Positions 9,833 to 18,220 of a stretch of 64,000 nt of DNA are shown here, in pieces. Source of the DNA: Metabacillus malikii (GTDB lineage: Bacteria > Bacillota > Bacilli > Bacillales > Bacillaceae). Every line of letters begins with the position of its first letter. Position 1 is the stretch's first letter. The stretch lies in assembly GCF_030813355.1 (NCBI RefSeq), contig NZ_JAUSUD010000015.1, forward strand, positions 50,543 through 114,542, read 5' to 3'. A program made the position numbers and the translations under genes. Under the pieces are notes generated by a model, which saw only the letters and a program-made list of their open reading frames with translations, did not search any database and was not told where the DNA came from.

Positions 9833-10930
9833 ATGAAACAATTTATAATCCAAACATTAGGAATGATTGTACTTTGGGGTCTGTTTTTTTATTTTGAAGG
9901 AGAAGTTGTTTCTCCAAGTGTGATGCTGATTTGTGCAGCAATTATGACGTTATATTTCTTTTTAAAAGTAGCATCACGACCATTTTATCTATATATGGTC
10001 ATGACGGGGTTATTGCTAACGATAGGTTTCATAGAGAGGGATATTCTTTATATTCTCTTACTTATACTATATATCGCTCAATTGGCTTCAGAGCAACTAA
10101 ATCTTGTTTACTTTAGGATATTAGTCATTATTTCTGCTGTAGGATTATTAGTCTTTGCATTGATAAATATTATCGAGCATTCAGCATTTATATATTCTCT
10201 ATTATTCTACATATTAGCAATCCAATTAAACTCGTTATCGACGAAAAAACGTGAACAGCGTAACCTCTATGAAGAGTTGCTAGGGGAATATCGAAGGTTA
10301 AAACGGATGTCACTCGTTTCTGAGGAAGAGGCACGTAATCAGGAACGGACGAAAATCGCAAGGGACATTCATGATTCAGTCGGGCATAAGTTAACGGCGT
10401 TACTAATGCAGTTAGAAATCCTTTCAATCAAAAACGGTGCTGAACCTTATCTCGAACTGAAAGAGTTGGCAAAGGATAGTTTAGAAGAAACGCGTTTTGC
10501 GGTTAGAGCGTTAAAGGATCGAGAATCTGAAGGGATTGCAACAATTTTGATGCTCATAAAAAAGCTGGAAGCAGAAAGTCATATTATCGTTCATTTTACG
10601 ACAAAGCAAGGAATCCTTTCAGCAAGGTTGACGAACGAACAAAGTATTGTACTGTATCGATTTATACAAGAAGGGTTAACGAATGCGATGCGCCATGCCC
10701 ATGCTCGTGACGTACATGTTGTACTTGGCAAAACGGCAAACGATAATATTGAAGTTACTGTTAAAAACCGAATCTATAAAAAGGTTCCATTCGAAGAGGG
10801 CTTCGGGCTTCAAAATATGAGGAAGCGTGTAGAAGAACTACAAGGAACACTTACAGTCTATCAAACGGATGAACACTTTATCATCAAAGGCATGATTCCA
10901 GGAAGTGATGAGGAGGCGAAGATGAGTTGA
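9833..10930 (+). CDS. NarL-type sensor histidine kinase (LnrJ-like)
   Basis: Residues 1-135 hold about five to six hydrophobic membrane spans with almost no extracellular domain, as in intramembrane-sensing kinases. The HisKA_3 box is ARDIHDSVGHKLTALLMQ, with His180 the expected phosphorylation site. The ATPase domain shows EGLTNAMRHAHA and GFGLQNMRKRVEEL. It is the first gene of kinase, regulator, ATPase, permease, permease, the same order as B. subtilis LnrJKLMN, which senses and exports linearmycins and related polyenes. The start overlaps a 7-codon ORF (9813-9836) that carries the ribosome binding site. Family assignment is firm; the ligand is inferred. Confidence 0.83.
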   Translation: MKQFIIQTLGMIVLWGLFFYFEGEVVSPSVMLICAAIMTLYFFLKVASRPFYLYMVMTGLLLTIGFIERDILYILLLILYIAQLASEQLNLVYFRILVIISAVGLLVFALINIIEHSAFIYSLLFYILAIQLNSLSTKKREQRNLYEELLGEYRRLKRMSLVSEEEARNQERTKIARDIHDSVGHKLTALLMQLEILSIKNGAEPYLELKELAKDSLEETRFAVRALKDRESEGIATILMLIKKLEAESHIIVHFTTKQGILSARLTNEQSIVLYRFIQEGLTNAMRHAHARDVHVVLGKTANDNIEVTVKNRIYKKVPFEEGFGLQNMRKRVEELQGTLTVYQTDEHFIIKGMIPGSDEEAKMS

Positions 10931-11552
10931 ATGTGTTAATTGTAGAAGACCAGTCGATCGTTAGGCAAGGCTTGAAGCTAATGCTCGAACAAGATAGCCA
11001 AATCAAACGGGTGGCAGAGGCTGAAAATGGCGAGGAAGCAATTAAAAAGATGGAGGAACTTGTCATCGATCTCGTGTTAATGGACATTCGGATGCCTGTC
11101 ATGAACGGAATTGAAGCAACAAGAGTCATAAAAAGTCGTTGGCCGCATGTGAAAATTTTAATGCTGACAACGTTTAATGATGATGAATATGCCATACAAG
11201 CGTTAAAATATGGAGCAAATGCATTTTTATTAAAAACCTCTGACCAAAAAGTGTTACTAGATGCAGTCCATAGCTGTTTTCAAGGTGGCATGCCAATCAA
11301 TGAAGAGGTTGCAGCGAAAGTTATGCCGCGATTATTACAAAGAGTAGATAAAAGCTTGAAATCCCACTCTCGTCTCGTGAGCAGGATATTACAAGATTAA
11401 TAGGTGAAGGGAAAACGAATAAGGAAATTGCGGATGAACTATTTTTATCAATTGGCACAGTGAAAAATCACATTACACAAATTTTACATAAGCTAGAGCT
11501 TCGCGATCGGACACAGCTAGCTATTTTTGCGATAAAAAATGAATTAACTTGA
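10927..11552 (+). pseudogene. NarL-type response regulator (LnrK-like), frameshifted
   Basis: The receiver domain is intact (LIVEDQSIVRQGLK, VLMDIRMPVMNG with the phospho-acceptor Asp, LLKTS). At about 11359-11366 the reading frame breaks and the first frame stops at 11400. The other frame resumes with PLSSREQDI and gives a complete LuxR-type helix-turn-helix (TNKEIADELFLSIGTVKNH) up to the TGA at 11550-11552. One missing base next to an AAA run explains the break. TTG start overlapping the kinase stop, with AGGAGG upstream. If real, the mutation separates phosphorylation from DNA binding; it could also be a sequencing error. Confidence 0.85.
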
Positions 11553-11559
11553 TTATCAA

Positions 11560-11605
11560 AGGTTATCCAAAATGTCTATACGAGACAACGGGGTAGCCTC
11601 TTTTT
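11560..11605 (+). terminator. Terminator after the two-component genes
   Basis: AGGTTATCC pairs with GGGTAGCCT, with a second inner stem (TGTCT/AGACA), followed by TTTTT. It separates the regulatory genes from the transporter genes, which then need their own promoter. Confidence 0.75.
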
Positions 11606-11711
11606 CATTCAATTATGACTTAGGTCATGTTTTCACATAAAACAAGTGACGCAAGATAGTACTCTTATCACCTTAAACTCGATATGATGTAAACGATAAG
11701 GAGGGGACGAT

Positions 11712-12647
11712 ATGTTAGAAGTTGTGCAATTAGAAAAGAAATATAAACAAACGTTTGCTGTGCAAGGAGTGAATATGTTTTTGGAAAAAGGTGAGATTGT
11801 TGGGCTTCTCGGTCCGAATGGGGCTGGAAAATCAACGACAATCTCGATGCTATCATCTTTAGTTGTCCCAACAGCTGGTGATGTAAAGCTATTAAATGAA
11901 AGCATCATTAAAAATCCGCGGAATATCCGAGAAATTCTAGGAGTTGTCCCACAGGAAATTGCCCTTTATCCAGATTTGTCAGCAGAGGAAAATTTACGAT
12001 TCTTTGGAGAAATCTATCGTTTAAAAGGCGCAAACTTAAAAAAGCGAATCAACGAGGTGTTAGAACAAATTGGCTTAACTGACCGGAGAAAGGACATTGT
12101 CAAGACATTCTCAGGTGGGATGAAAAGAAGGCTCAATATCGGAGTAGCTTTGCTTCATAATCCGGAAATGATCATCATGGATGAACCAACTGTTGGCATT
12201 GACCCACAATCGAGAAATTATATTTTAGAGACAGTGAAGAAGCTCAATCAGGAACGTGGGCTGACGGTATTGTACACAAGTCACTATATGGAAGAAGTCG
12301 AGTTCTTATGTGACCGCATTTATATTATGGATAAAGGGTCGATTATTGCCTCTGGTACAAAAGATGAGCTTAAGAACATTCTTTCATCTGAAAATACGAT
12401 TTCCATCAAGGTTGAGAGAGTAAAAGAAGAATTTATCAATCTACTTCAGGCAGACCCTACGATTCGTCAAGTAAAAGCAGAGGAACATGGTGTAACCATC
12501 ATTGTCCCTAAGGAGTACAACTTATTTAAAAAAATATCACAGATGGCCGAAGAAGCGGAGACGAATCTCATCTCAATAGACGTTAAATCTCCAACGCTAG
12601 AAGATGTTTTCCTTCACTTAACGGGAAGAGCTTTAAGAGATAATTAG
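11712..12647 (+). CDS. ABC transporter ATP-binding protein (LnrL-like)
   Basis: A 311-aa drug-export type ATPase with Walker A GPNGAGKST, Q-loop VVPQEIALYPDL, signature FSGGMKRRLNIG, Walker B MIIMDEPTVGIDP and H-loop YTSHYMEEVE, plus a C-terminal extension of about 80 residues typical of ABC-2 exporters. It is followed by two ABC-2 permeases. The heterodimeric permease layout and the nearby NarL-type two-component system match LnrLMN. The ATG at 11712 follows AAGGAGGGG. Confidence 0.88.
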   Translation: MLEVVQLEKKYKQTFAVQGVNMFLEKGEIVGLLGPNGAGKSTTISMLSSLVVPTAGDVKLLNESIIKNPRNIREILGVVPQEIALYPDLSAEENLRFFGEIYRLKGANLKKRINEVLEQIGLTDRRKDIVKTFSGGMKRRLNIGVALLHNPEMIIMDEPTVGIDPQSRNYILETVKKLNQERGLTVLYTSHYMEEVEFLCDRIYIMDKGSIIASGTKDELKNILSSENTISIKVERVKEEFINLLQADPTIRQVKAEEHGVTIIVPKEYNLFKKISQMAEEAETNLISIDVKSPTLEDVFLHLTGRALRDN

Positions 12648-12659
12648 GCGGTGAAGCAG

Positions 12660-13916
12660 ATGATTATTCCATTTATTAAGAAAGACTTATTAGTATTGTA
12701 CCGAAACCCACAAGAGTTATTGGTCTTACTCCTGATGCCGCTTATATTAATCATGATTCTTGGCTTTGCCTTAGGTGGATTGATGGGGGATAACCAAGCT
12801 CCAATTTCAATGAAGGTAGCATTGCTTGACCGTAGTGACGAACAACGGGATGTAGAGGCCTTTAATCAAAAGGTTCAGGAAAAAGAATTACCGGTGGAAG
12901 CAGCAGAAGCTTTATCACAAGGCGCAACTCAATTAAAACCAATTCAAATTTTAGTAGACGAAGTGTTTGGCAGTAAGGAGCTAAAAGAAATCGTTCAACT
13001 TGATATGATAGACTCTGACAAGATCGATGATATTCGCAATGATGAAAGTTTTGCTGCGATAATTGAGATTCCTGAAAACTATACACTTGATATTCTCTCA
13101 GCAGTATTGCTTGAAGAGCCTACAGCTACTTCAATTAAATTATTTAAAAATGAAGGGAAGGAAATTTCAACAAATGTTGTGGAAGATGTCTTAGTAAACT
13201 ATCAAAAGCAGCTTTCAACAATAACACTCGTTGAAAAGGAAGGGATTCAGCTAGAGGCTCTAAATGAAAAACTAGGTGCAGTTGAAACAGTTTCGAAACA
13301 GGACCCGATTAACTCGATGCAATATTATACAGTAGGAATGAGTGTCATGTTTATATTATTTATTGCTTCTAATATAAGCTCATTTGCATATCGGGAAAAG
13401 CAAACTCACGTATTTAATCGAATCCTTCTATCCAACACGTCTAGATGGTCTTATTTTATTGGCATATTTACCTCAGTTATTATTATCGCCTTTATCCAAC
13501 AAATGATTTTATATGGTGTAACCTCACTTATTTTTCAAATTGTCTGGAAAGACATCGTCGCGTTCATGATAGTCAATGTATCTCTATGCTTTGCAATAGG
13601 TGGTTTAGCAACATTGTTAACGGCATTAAACTTTAGAATTAATTCAGAATCAGTTTCAAACTTTTTCGGTAATGTCATCGTCGCGATTATTTCATTTTTA
13701 GGAGGTAGCTTTATTCCGGTTGGAGATTCAGCATCTGTCATCGGAATGCTCGGCAACTATACACCAAATGGTTCTGGAATGACAGCCCTATTACAATTGC
13801 TACAAGGTGAAAAACTTGCGGCGATCTATCCTAATATTTTGTATTTACTAATCTTCGGCTTGATTATGCTAACGTTAGCCGTCGCTAGTTTTCCAAAGAG
13901 GGGTGATGCAATATGA
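12660..13916 (+). CDS. ABC-2 type permease, first subunit (LnrM-like)
   Basis: An ABC-2 exporter permease: one N-terminal membrane span (LLVLLLMPLILIMILGFALGG), a soluble extracytoplasmic domain of about 180 residues, then five C-terminal spans. I prefer the ATG at 12660 because AGGCGGTGA sits five bases upstream; a GTG at 12651 is the alternative. It directly follows the ATPase gene and overlaps the second permease by 4 nt (ATGA), so the two subunits are co-translated and probably form a heterodimer. Confidence 0.85.
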   Translation: MIIPFIKKDLLVLYRNPQELLVLLLMPLILIMILGFALGGLMGDNQAPISMKVALLDRSDEQRDVEAFNQKVQEKELPVEAAEALSQGATQLKPIQILVDEVFGSKELKEIVQLDMIDSDKIDDIRNDESFAAIIEIPENYTLDILSAVLLEEPTATSIKLFKNEGKEISTNVVEDVLVNYQKQLSTITLVEKEGIQLEALNEKLGAVETVSKQDPINSMQYYTVGMSVMFILFIASNISSFAYREKQTHVFNRILLSNTSRWSYFIGIFTSVIIIAFIQQMILYGVTSLIFQIVWKDIVAFMIVNVSLCFAIGGLATLLTALNFRINSESVSNFFGNVIVAIISFLGGSFIPVGDSASVIGMLGNYTPNGSGMTALLQLLQGEKLAAIYPNILYLLIFGLIMLTLAVASFPKRGDAI

Positions 13917-15022
13917 TAAGCATCCTAAGGGCGAAGTTTCAATTATTTATTCGGAAACCGATGCTTATGATTGGCATGACTGTAATGAGTATTCTCTTTG
14001 CGACGTTAATCGGCAGCACAAATGATCAAGTGATTGCTATACCAGTATATACAGATATTGAGAATGTAGAAGATTCAGCAATATGGAAGGAATTAACCGA
14101 GTCAGAAGGTTTTGAATTTACGTTAGTGTCTGAGGAGCAAGCGAAGGAAAAGGTAAGAAAAGGTGATGTCGAAGCTAGTGTACAACTTAAAGAGGAATCG
14201 TATACAATCATCATTGCAACAGAAACAGAAAATTTCCATGTCCTTGAAAGCTTCTTACAATCCGTTTATCAGGACCTATTAGTGGAAAAGAACATTGAAG
14301 AGTCTACATTTGCTTCCGATGCTGAAAAAGCTGAACTGTTAAAAGAAATAAACAACCGTGAAGAGAATCCGCTTGTTGAGGTGGAGACAGCTTCGTTCCG
14401 TGGGAGCGATTCTGTTGTTATCGATAATCAAATGCAAACAATTTTCGGCTTTTCACTATTTTTCGTTATTTACACGATTTCATATAATGTTCACCATATT
14501 ATCCAAGAGAGACAGCTAGGCGTATGGAACAGAATGATTTTATCTCCTTTGAAAAAGTGGGAAATGTATGCAGGTAATTTGCTTTATAGCTTCCTGCTCG
14601 GATATTTTCAGATTGCGTTAATCTTTTTCATCTTCCGTTATATCATCGGTGTAGACTTTTATGGGGGATTTGGAAAAACATTACTCATTTTAGTGCCATA
14701 TGTTTTCTCAATCGTAGCGCTTATGATGTTTATCGTAAGTCTAGTCAAAAACACGCAACAATACAATGCAATCATTTCACTCGTTGCAGTAAGTATGTCC
14801 ATGCTTGGTGGTGCGTATTGGCCATTGGAAATTGTTACTTCTGACTTTTTACTGATGCTATCAGATTTTATCCCGATAAAACATGCGATGGAAGCATTAA
14901 AACATGCGACAATATACAATGAGTCGATAAGCGAATTAATGTACCCAATGAGCATTTTGACGATTATAGGGGTTGTGTTAATGGGAATCGGGATTAATGT
15001 AATGGAACGGAAAAGTGAATAA
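13913..15022 (+). CDS. ABC-2 type permease, second subunit (LnrN-like)
   Basis: A 369-aa ABC-2 permease with one N-terminal span (MLIGMTVMSILFATLIG-like region), a large charged external loop and a C-terminal membrane block (FSLFFVIYTISYNVHHIIQE, LGGAYWPLEIV). IIQERQLGVWNRM is the conserved loop before the membrane block in this family. The ATG overlaps the stop of the preceding permease. Last gene of the export operon. Confidence 0.85.
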   Translation: MISILRAKFQLFIRKPMLMIGMTVMSILFATLIGSTNDQVIAIPVYTDIENVEDSAIWKELTESEGFEFTLVSEEQAKEKVRKGDVEASVQLKEESYTIIIATETENFHVLESFLQSVYQDLLVEKNIEESTFASDAEKAELLKEINNREENPLVEVETASFRGSDSVVIDNQMQTIFGFSLFFVIYTISYNVHHIIQERQLGVWNRMILSPLKKWEMYAGNLLYSFLLGYFQIALIFFIFRYIIGVDFYGGFGKTLLILVPYVFSIVALMMFIVSLVKNTQQYNAIISLVAVSMSMLGGAYWPLEIVTSDFLLMLSDFIPIKHAMEALKHATIYNESISELMYPMSILTIIGVVLMGIGINVMERKSE

Positions 15023-15181
15023 TAAGTAGTTATTGAATGAGAATGGGACAAAAGGTTTTAATTATAAGAAAAATACGAACTAATAAATTAGATTTCAATT
15101 CAATCTTCTGGGACATAACAAAAAAACAACTTAGTTAAATATGAACATTTTCTTTGGGTTCTATGCTGCAAATTCTGTAAA
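15023..15181. other. Gap before the repeat element
   Basis: About 160 bp of AT-rich sequence after the export operon, with two GGGACA stretches (15043 and 15110) but no gene. It leads into the GC-rich repeat element. Confidence 0.3.
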
Positions 15182-15465
15182 GGTTGATTGGAGCGGAAGT
15201 GCGAGACTCCTGCGGGATGCGTGGGAGAGCTGAGACGTGAGCAGGCGTTTGCGCTGAGGAGTACGAAAAGCGTAGGCGGCTTGCCCATCGACGTACAAAC
15301 TGGAGGGGCATCGACTGAGATAAAGGAATCACGGTGAGCCGAATGGCGAATCGATGATGACTTATCGTAGGGAGGTGACCTGAAGTTTGCTAGTCGATAG
15401 CCGCCGGAGCTAGACAGGCTCAGCACCCACCCCGCGGAAAGCGAGTACTGTAGCGGAAATCAACC
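15182..15465 (+). repeat. GC-rich interspersed repeat, long form (copy A)
   Basis: It is bounded by GGTTGATT (15182-15189) and AATCAACC (15458-15465). The outer parts match the 129-bp elements at 53434-53562 and 60937-61065. Relative to these it carries 156 extra bases (15262-15417) that fold into nested helices: GGCGGCT/AGCCGCC, ATCGAC/GTCGAT, CAAACT/AGTTTG and CATCGA/TCGATG. Small ORFs crossing it are not genes. Probably a structured RNA or mobile repeat; function unknown. Confidence 0.85.
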
Positions 15466-15643
15466 GGAACGTCTACCCTGTAAAAACAAAACCTCTATTT
15501 TTGCATACTAATAGTAACTATCAACATGAAGTTGGCAAATAATTTCTCTGGACGAAAGATGAAAACCTCTGGTAGATTGTGTATATTAGAACAAGCATAG
15601 AACTGACAAATAACATGAACGACCGAATAAATGAGGTGTCCCT
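15466..15643. other. Gap between repeat element and YdeI-type gene
   Basis: The first 40 bases still resemble the right arm of the repeat family (GGAACGTC, CTATTTTTGCATA). The rest is AT-rich and should hold the promoter of the next gene. No gene seen. Confidence 0.3.
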
Positions 15644-16297
15644 ATGACAACAAACAATCAAACAAATCCTAAAGTCGATGAATTTTTAAGTAAGACTGAG
15701 AAGTGGCATGAAGAATTTGTGAAACTGCGCGAAATTGTCCGTGAATGTGAGTTAAATGAGGAATTTAAGTGGATGCATCCTTGTTACACATACGAGAATA
15801 AGAACGTCGTACTAATCCATGGCTTTAAGGAATACTGTGCACTATTATTCCATAAAGGTGCCTTATTAAAGGACAAACACGGGATTCTAGTCCAACAAAC
15901 GGATAAAGTTCAAGCAGCACGACAAATAAGGTTTAAAAATGTAAACGAAATAGTTGAATTGGAGCAGATATTAAAAGAATATATTCGGGAAGCCATTGAG
16001 GTAGAAAAGGCTGGATTAGAAGTAGAAAAGAAACCGAATGAAATCGAAATACCAGAAGAACTCCTTGCAAAGTTTGAGGAAATTCCAGAACTTAAACCCG
16101 CCTTTGAAGCCTTAACCCCAGGACGTCAAAGAGCATACATTCTATACTTCTCCCAAGCAAAGCAATCGAAGACACGGACGTCAAGGATTGAGAGTAATAT
16201 TGAAAAAATTCTTGCTGGCAAGGGGCTAAAAGATTGCACTTGTGGACTATCAAAAAGGATGCCAAACTGTGATGGGTCTCATAAGTTAATACAATAA
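15644..16297 (+). CDS. YdeI/DUF1801 family protein with C-terminal CDGSH motif
   Basis: Residues 1-125 match the DUF1801 domain of YdeI-type proteins (WHEEFVKLREIVRECELNEEFKW, VVLIHGFKEYCALLFHKGALL). Residues 135-195 are the OmdA-like helical part (LKPAFEALTPGRQRAYILYFSQAK, TRTSRIESNIEKILAGKG). The tail CTCGLSKRMPNCDGSHK fits the CDGSH iron-sulfur signature C-x-C-x2-S-x3-P-x-C-D-G-S-H exactly, so the protein may bind a 2Fe-2S cluster. Biochemical function is unknown. ATG with GAGGTG upstream. Confidence 0.83.
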   Translation: MTTNNQTNPKVDEFLSKTEKWHEEFVKLREIVRECELNEEFKWMHPCYTYENKNVVLIHGFKEYCALLFHKGALLKDKHGILVQQTDKVQAARQIRFKNVNEIVELEQILKEYIREAIEVEKAGLEVEKKPNEIEIPEELLAKFEEIPELKPAFEALTPGRQRAYILYFSQAKQSKTRTSRIESNIEKILAGKGLKDCTCGLSKRMPNCDGSHKLIQ

Positions 16298-16374
16298 TAG
16301 TAATGGTGTTGTTGTAGAAAAGCTTATTAATCCACGACTAGGAGTAACTTCTTAAATTATCCATCATACAGACA

Positions 16375-16409
16375 AGAACTAGTGGTGTACATAATAAGCC
16401 ACTAGTTCT
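16375..16409. terminator. Bidirectional terminator
   Basis: AGAACTAGTGG and CCACTAGTTCT form a perfect 11-bp stem with short T/A flanks, between the convergent YdeI-type and GyrI-like genes. Confidence 0.85.
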
Positions 16410-16427
16410 TTCTATTCCGTAACAAAA

Positions 16428-16880
16428 TTAGATTAACTTAACCGGCACACATAACTCACAAAAACCATTGGCAATCATTTCACCGCTATATCTTTCAATA
16501 ATCGGTCTATCTTCAAGCTGATAGCCACTGTTTTGTAAGCACGGAATAATTTCAGCCCATGCTTGCTGAACTGCTGCCGTAGTATGCTCTATCTTGCATA
16601 TTCCGTAAGTACCGCCTATCAGTTCACCTTCATTCATTGAATCATCAATTTCATAATCACTCGGAACGACGATACAAGCATCATATCGACAGTTTTCAGG
16701 AAGTGTTGTTTCAGGATTATCATGTGAAATCCCAAAGATAACCCCTGAATGATAGAGATTTTTTTCTCTAGCCCATTTTTTTAACCTTTCCATTGCTTGC
16801 TTGTTTCCAAGCCCATATGGTCCAACCTGGCGTACATAGGCAATACGGTAATTCGGGATGTTTTCGAATGTTAAGTTCAT
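16428..16880 (-). CDS. GyrI-like small-molecule-binding domain protein
   Basis: A 150-aa stand-alone effector-binding domain of the GyrI/SbmC/AraC-effector type (YRIAYVRQVGPYG at the start, YDACIVVPSDY in the middle, GGTYGICKIEHT before the last helix). Such domains bind small hydrophobic or cationic ligands; E. coli SbmC protects gyrase, while many Bacillus homologues have no known role. It has no DNA-binding domain. The ATG at 16880 follows GAGAGGA. Confidence 0.8.
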   Translation of the reverse strand: MNLTFENIPNYRIAYVRQVGPYGLGNKQAMERLKKWAREKNLYHSGVIFGISHDNPETTLPENCRYDACIVVPSDYEIDDSMNEGELIGGTYGICKIEHTTAAVQQAWAEIIPCLQNSGYQLEDRPIIERYSGEMIANGFCELCVPVKLI

Positions 16881-17235
16881 CTTCTCAATCCTCTCATAAT
16901 GGATATCTCTTACATTTCGAAAATAACATGTTATAAAAAAATATTCATACTAATTTTTAAAATTTTCCAGCTTCCACTGTGAATCTGACGTTACTTGATA
17001 AATCTAACGTAAAATAGCAATTAAGAAAAAAGGTAATAACTGTGAAAAAAAGAGTGAAATTTGCTGTTTTGTATGTTATCCTTTTTTCACTTAAGTTGTA
17101 ATAGATGTGGTTAATATAGTTATTTTCATAGTTTCTGTTGTTTTTGTTAGGTTGATAACACCACTCTCCTATATGTACCTATTTGCCGGAAACAGCAAAC
17201 TATTAAATCAATGCTAATCCAAAGGAAGTGCACGG
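16881..17235. other. AT-rich divergent gap
   Basis: A 355-bp AT-rich gap between divergent genes. GTGAAAAAAG (17042) and CTTTTTTCAC (17082) form a 10-bp inverted repeat; the 19-codon ORF crossing it has no ribosome binding site. Promoters of both neighbours are expected here. Nothing else recognised. Confidence 0.3.
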
Positions 17236-18093
17236 ATGTCTACTAAACGATCTGATACTCAAATGATGAATAAAAGCTTCCAATCAGACTGTGAGAATTG
17301 TTTTGGGTTATGTTGTGTTGCTTTGCCTTACGCGAAGTCAGCAGATTTTGCCTTTTCGAAAGATGGCGGGGAACCTTGTAAAAATCTACAAGCCGATTTC
17401 CGCTGTAAAATCCACACCGACCTTAGAGGCAAAGGGTTTAAAGGCTGTACAGTTTATGAATGCTTTGGAGCAGGGCAAAAGGTTTCTCAAATTACCTATC
17501 AAGGCAAAAACTGGAGAGACAATCCAAACCTCGCAAACCAAATGTTCGACGTTTTTCCTCGCATGCAGCAAATTCATGAAATGCTCTATTATCTTGATGA
17601 GGTATTACGGATGGGCAAGGAATCATCAATTCATGAAACATTGCTACAAGTATACGAGGAGACAGAATTGTTAACAGATTTATGTCCTGAAGAGATTTTA
17701 TCTATTGATATTCCGTGCCATCGTGCTAAAGTTTCAATTCTTTTAACACAAGTTAGTGAACAGGTCCGAGCAAAAACTAGGCGGGGGAAGCAACAGCTGA
17801 AAATCGAAAAGGGAGCAACGTCAGGAAGCTTAATTGGTGCCAGCTTACAAGGTGCCCAACTTAAAGGGAGTAATTTAAGAGGTGCATTACTGATTGCTGC
17901 TGATTTACGCAATGCGGATATACGAGACTCAGACTTTTTAGGTGCAGATTTACGAGATGCGAATATATGTGGCGCAAATTTACTAGGGAGTATCTTCCTT
18001 ACACAAGCACAAGTTAATGCTGCAAAAGGGAATCAACAGACTAAATTGCCAGAGCATCTTCAAGTTCCAGAACACTGGTTAAATGAAGATTAG
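17236..18093 (+). CDS. Pentapeptide repeat protein with cysteine-rich N-terminus
   Basis: Residues 18-85 contain a cysteine cluster (CENCFGLCC, EPCKNL, FRCKIH, FKGCTVYECFG) that looks like a metal or iron-sulfur site of the YkgJ-like kind. A helical segment follows. Residues 195-250 are pentapeptide repeats of the A(D/N)LXX type (ASLQGAQLKGSNLRGALL, ADLRNADIRDSDFLGADLRD), enough for a short right-handed beta-helix. The combination recurs in Bacillus genomes without a known function; shielding of gyrase, as by Qnr proteins, is only one possibility. ATG at 17236 with AAAGGAAGTG upstream. Confidence 0.82.
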   Translation: MSTKRSDTQMMNKSFQSDCENCFGLCCVALPYAKSADFAFSKDGGEPCKNLQADFRCKIHTDLRGKGFKGCTVYECFGAGQKVSQITYQGKNWRDNPNLANQMFDVFPRMQQIHEMLYYLDEVLRMGKESSIHETLLQVYEETELLTDLCPEEILSIDIPCHRAKVSILLTQVSEQVRAKTRRGKQQLKIEKGATSGSLIGASLQGAQLKGSNLRGALLIAADLRNADIRDSDFLGADLRDANICGANLLGSIFLTQAQVNAAKGNQQTKLPEHLQVPEHWLNED

Positions 18094-18162
18094 AATTTTT
18101 ATAAACAGTATCATCTAATATAGATATGTTATAGTCAGTTTTAACTTTAACATCCTGAAATC

Positions 18163-18212
18163 AAAAGCACATCAAATTATAGGCAAAGCGCCTCGATTCA
18201 ATGTGCTTTTTG
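18163..18212. terminator. Terminator between convergent genes
   Basis: AAAGCACAT and ATGTGCTTT form a 9-bp stem ending in TTTT, between the pentapeptide protein and the convergent histidine kinase. Confidence 0.75.
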
Positions 18213-18220
18213 CAGTATCT

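Noticed and set aside
15100..15426. Minus-strand ORFs of 108 and 65 aa across repeat copy A
   Set aside because: They overlap the structured GC-rich repeat; no ribosome binding site, and codons do not resemble the host genes.
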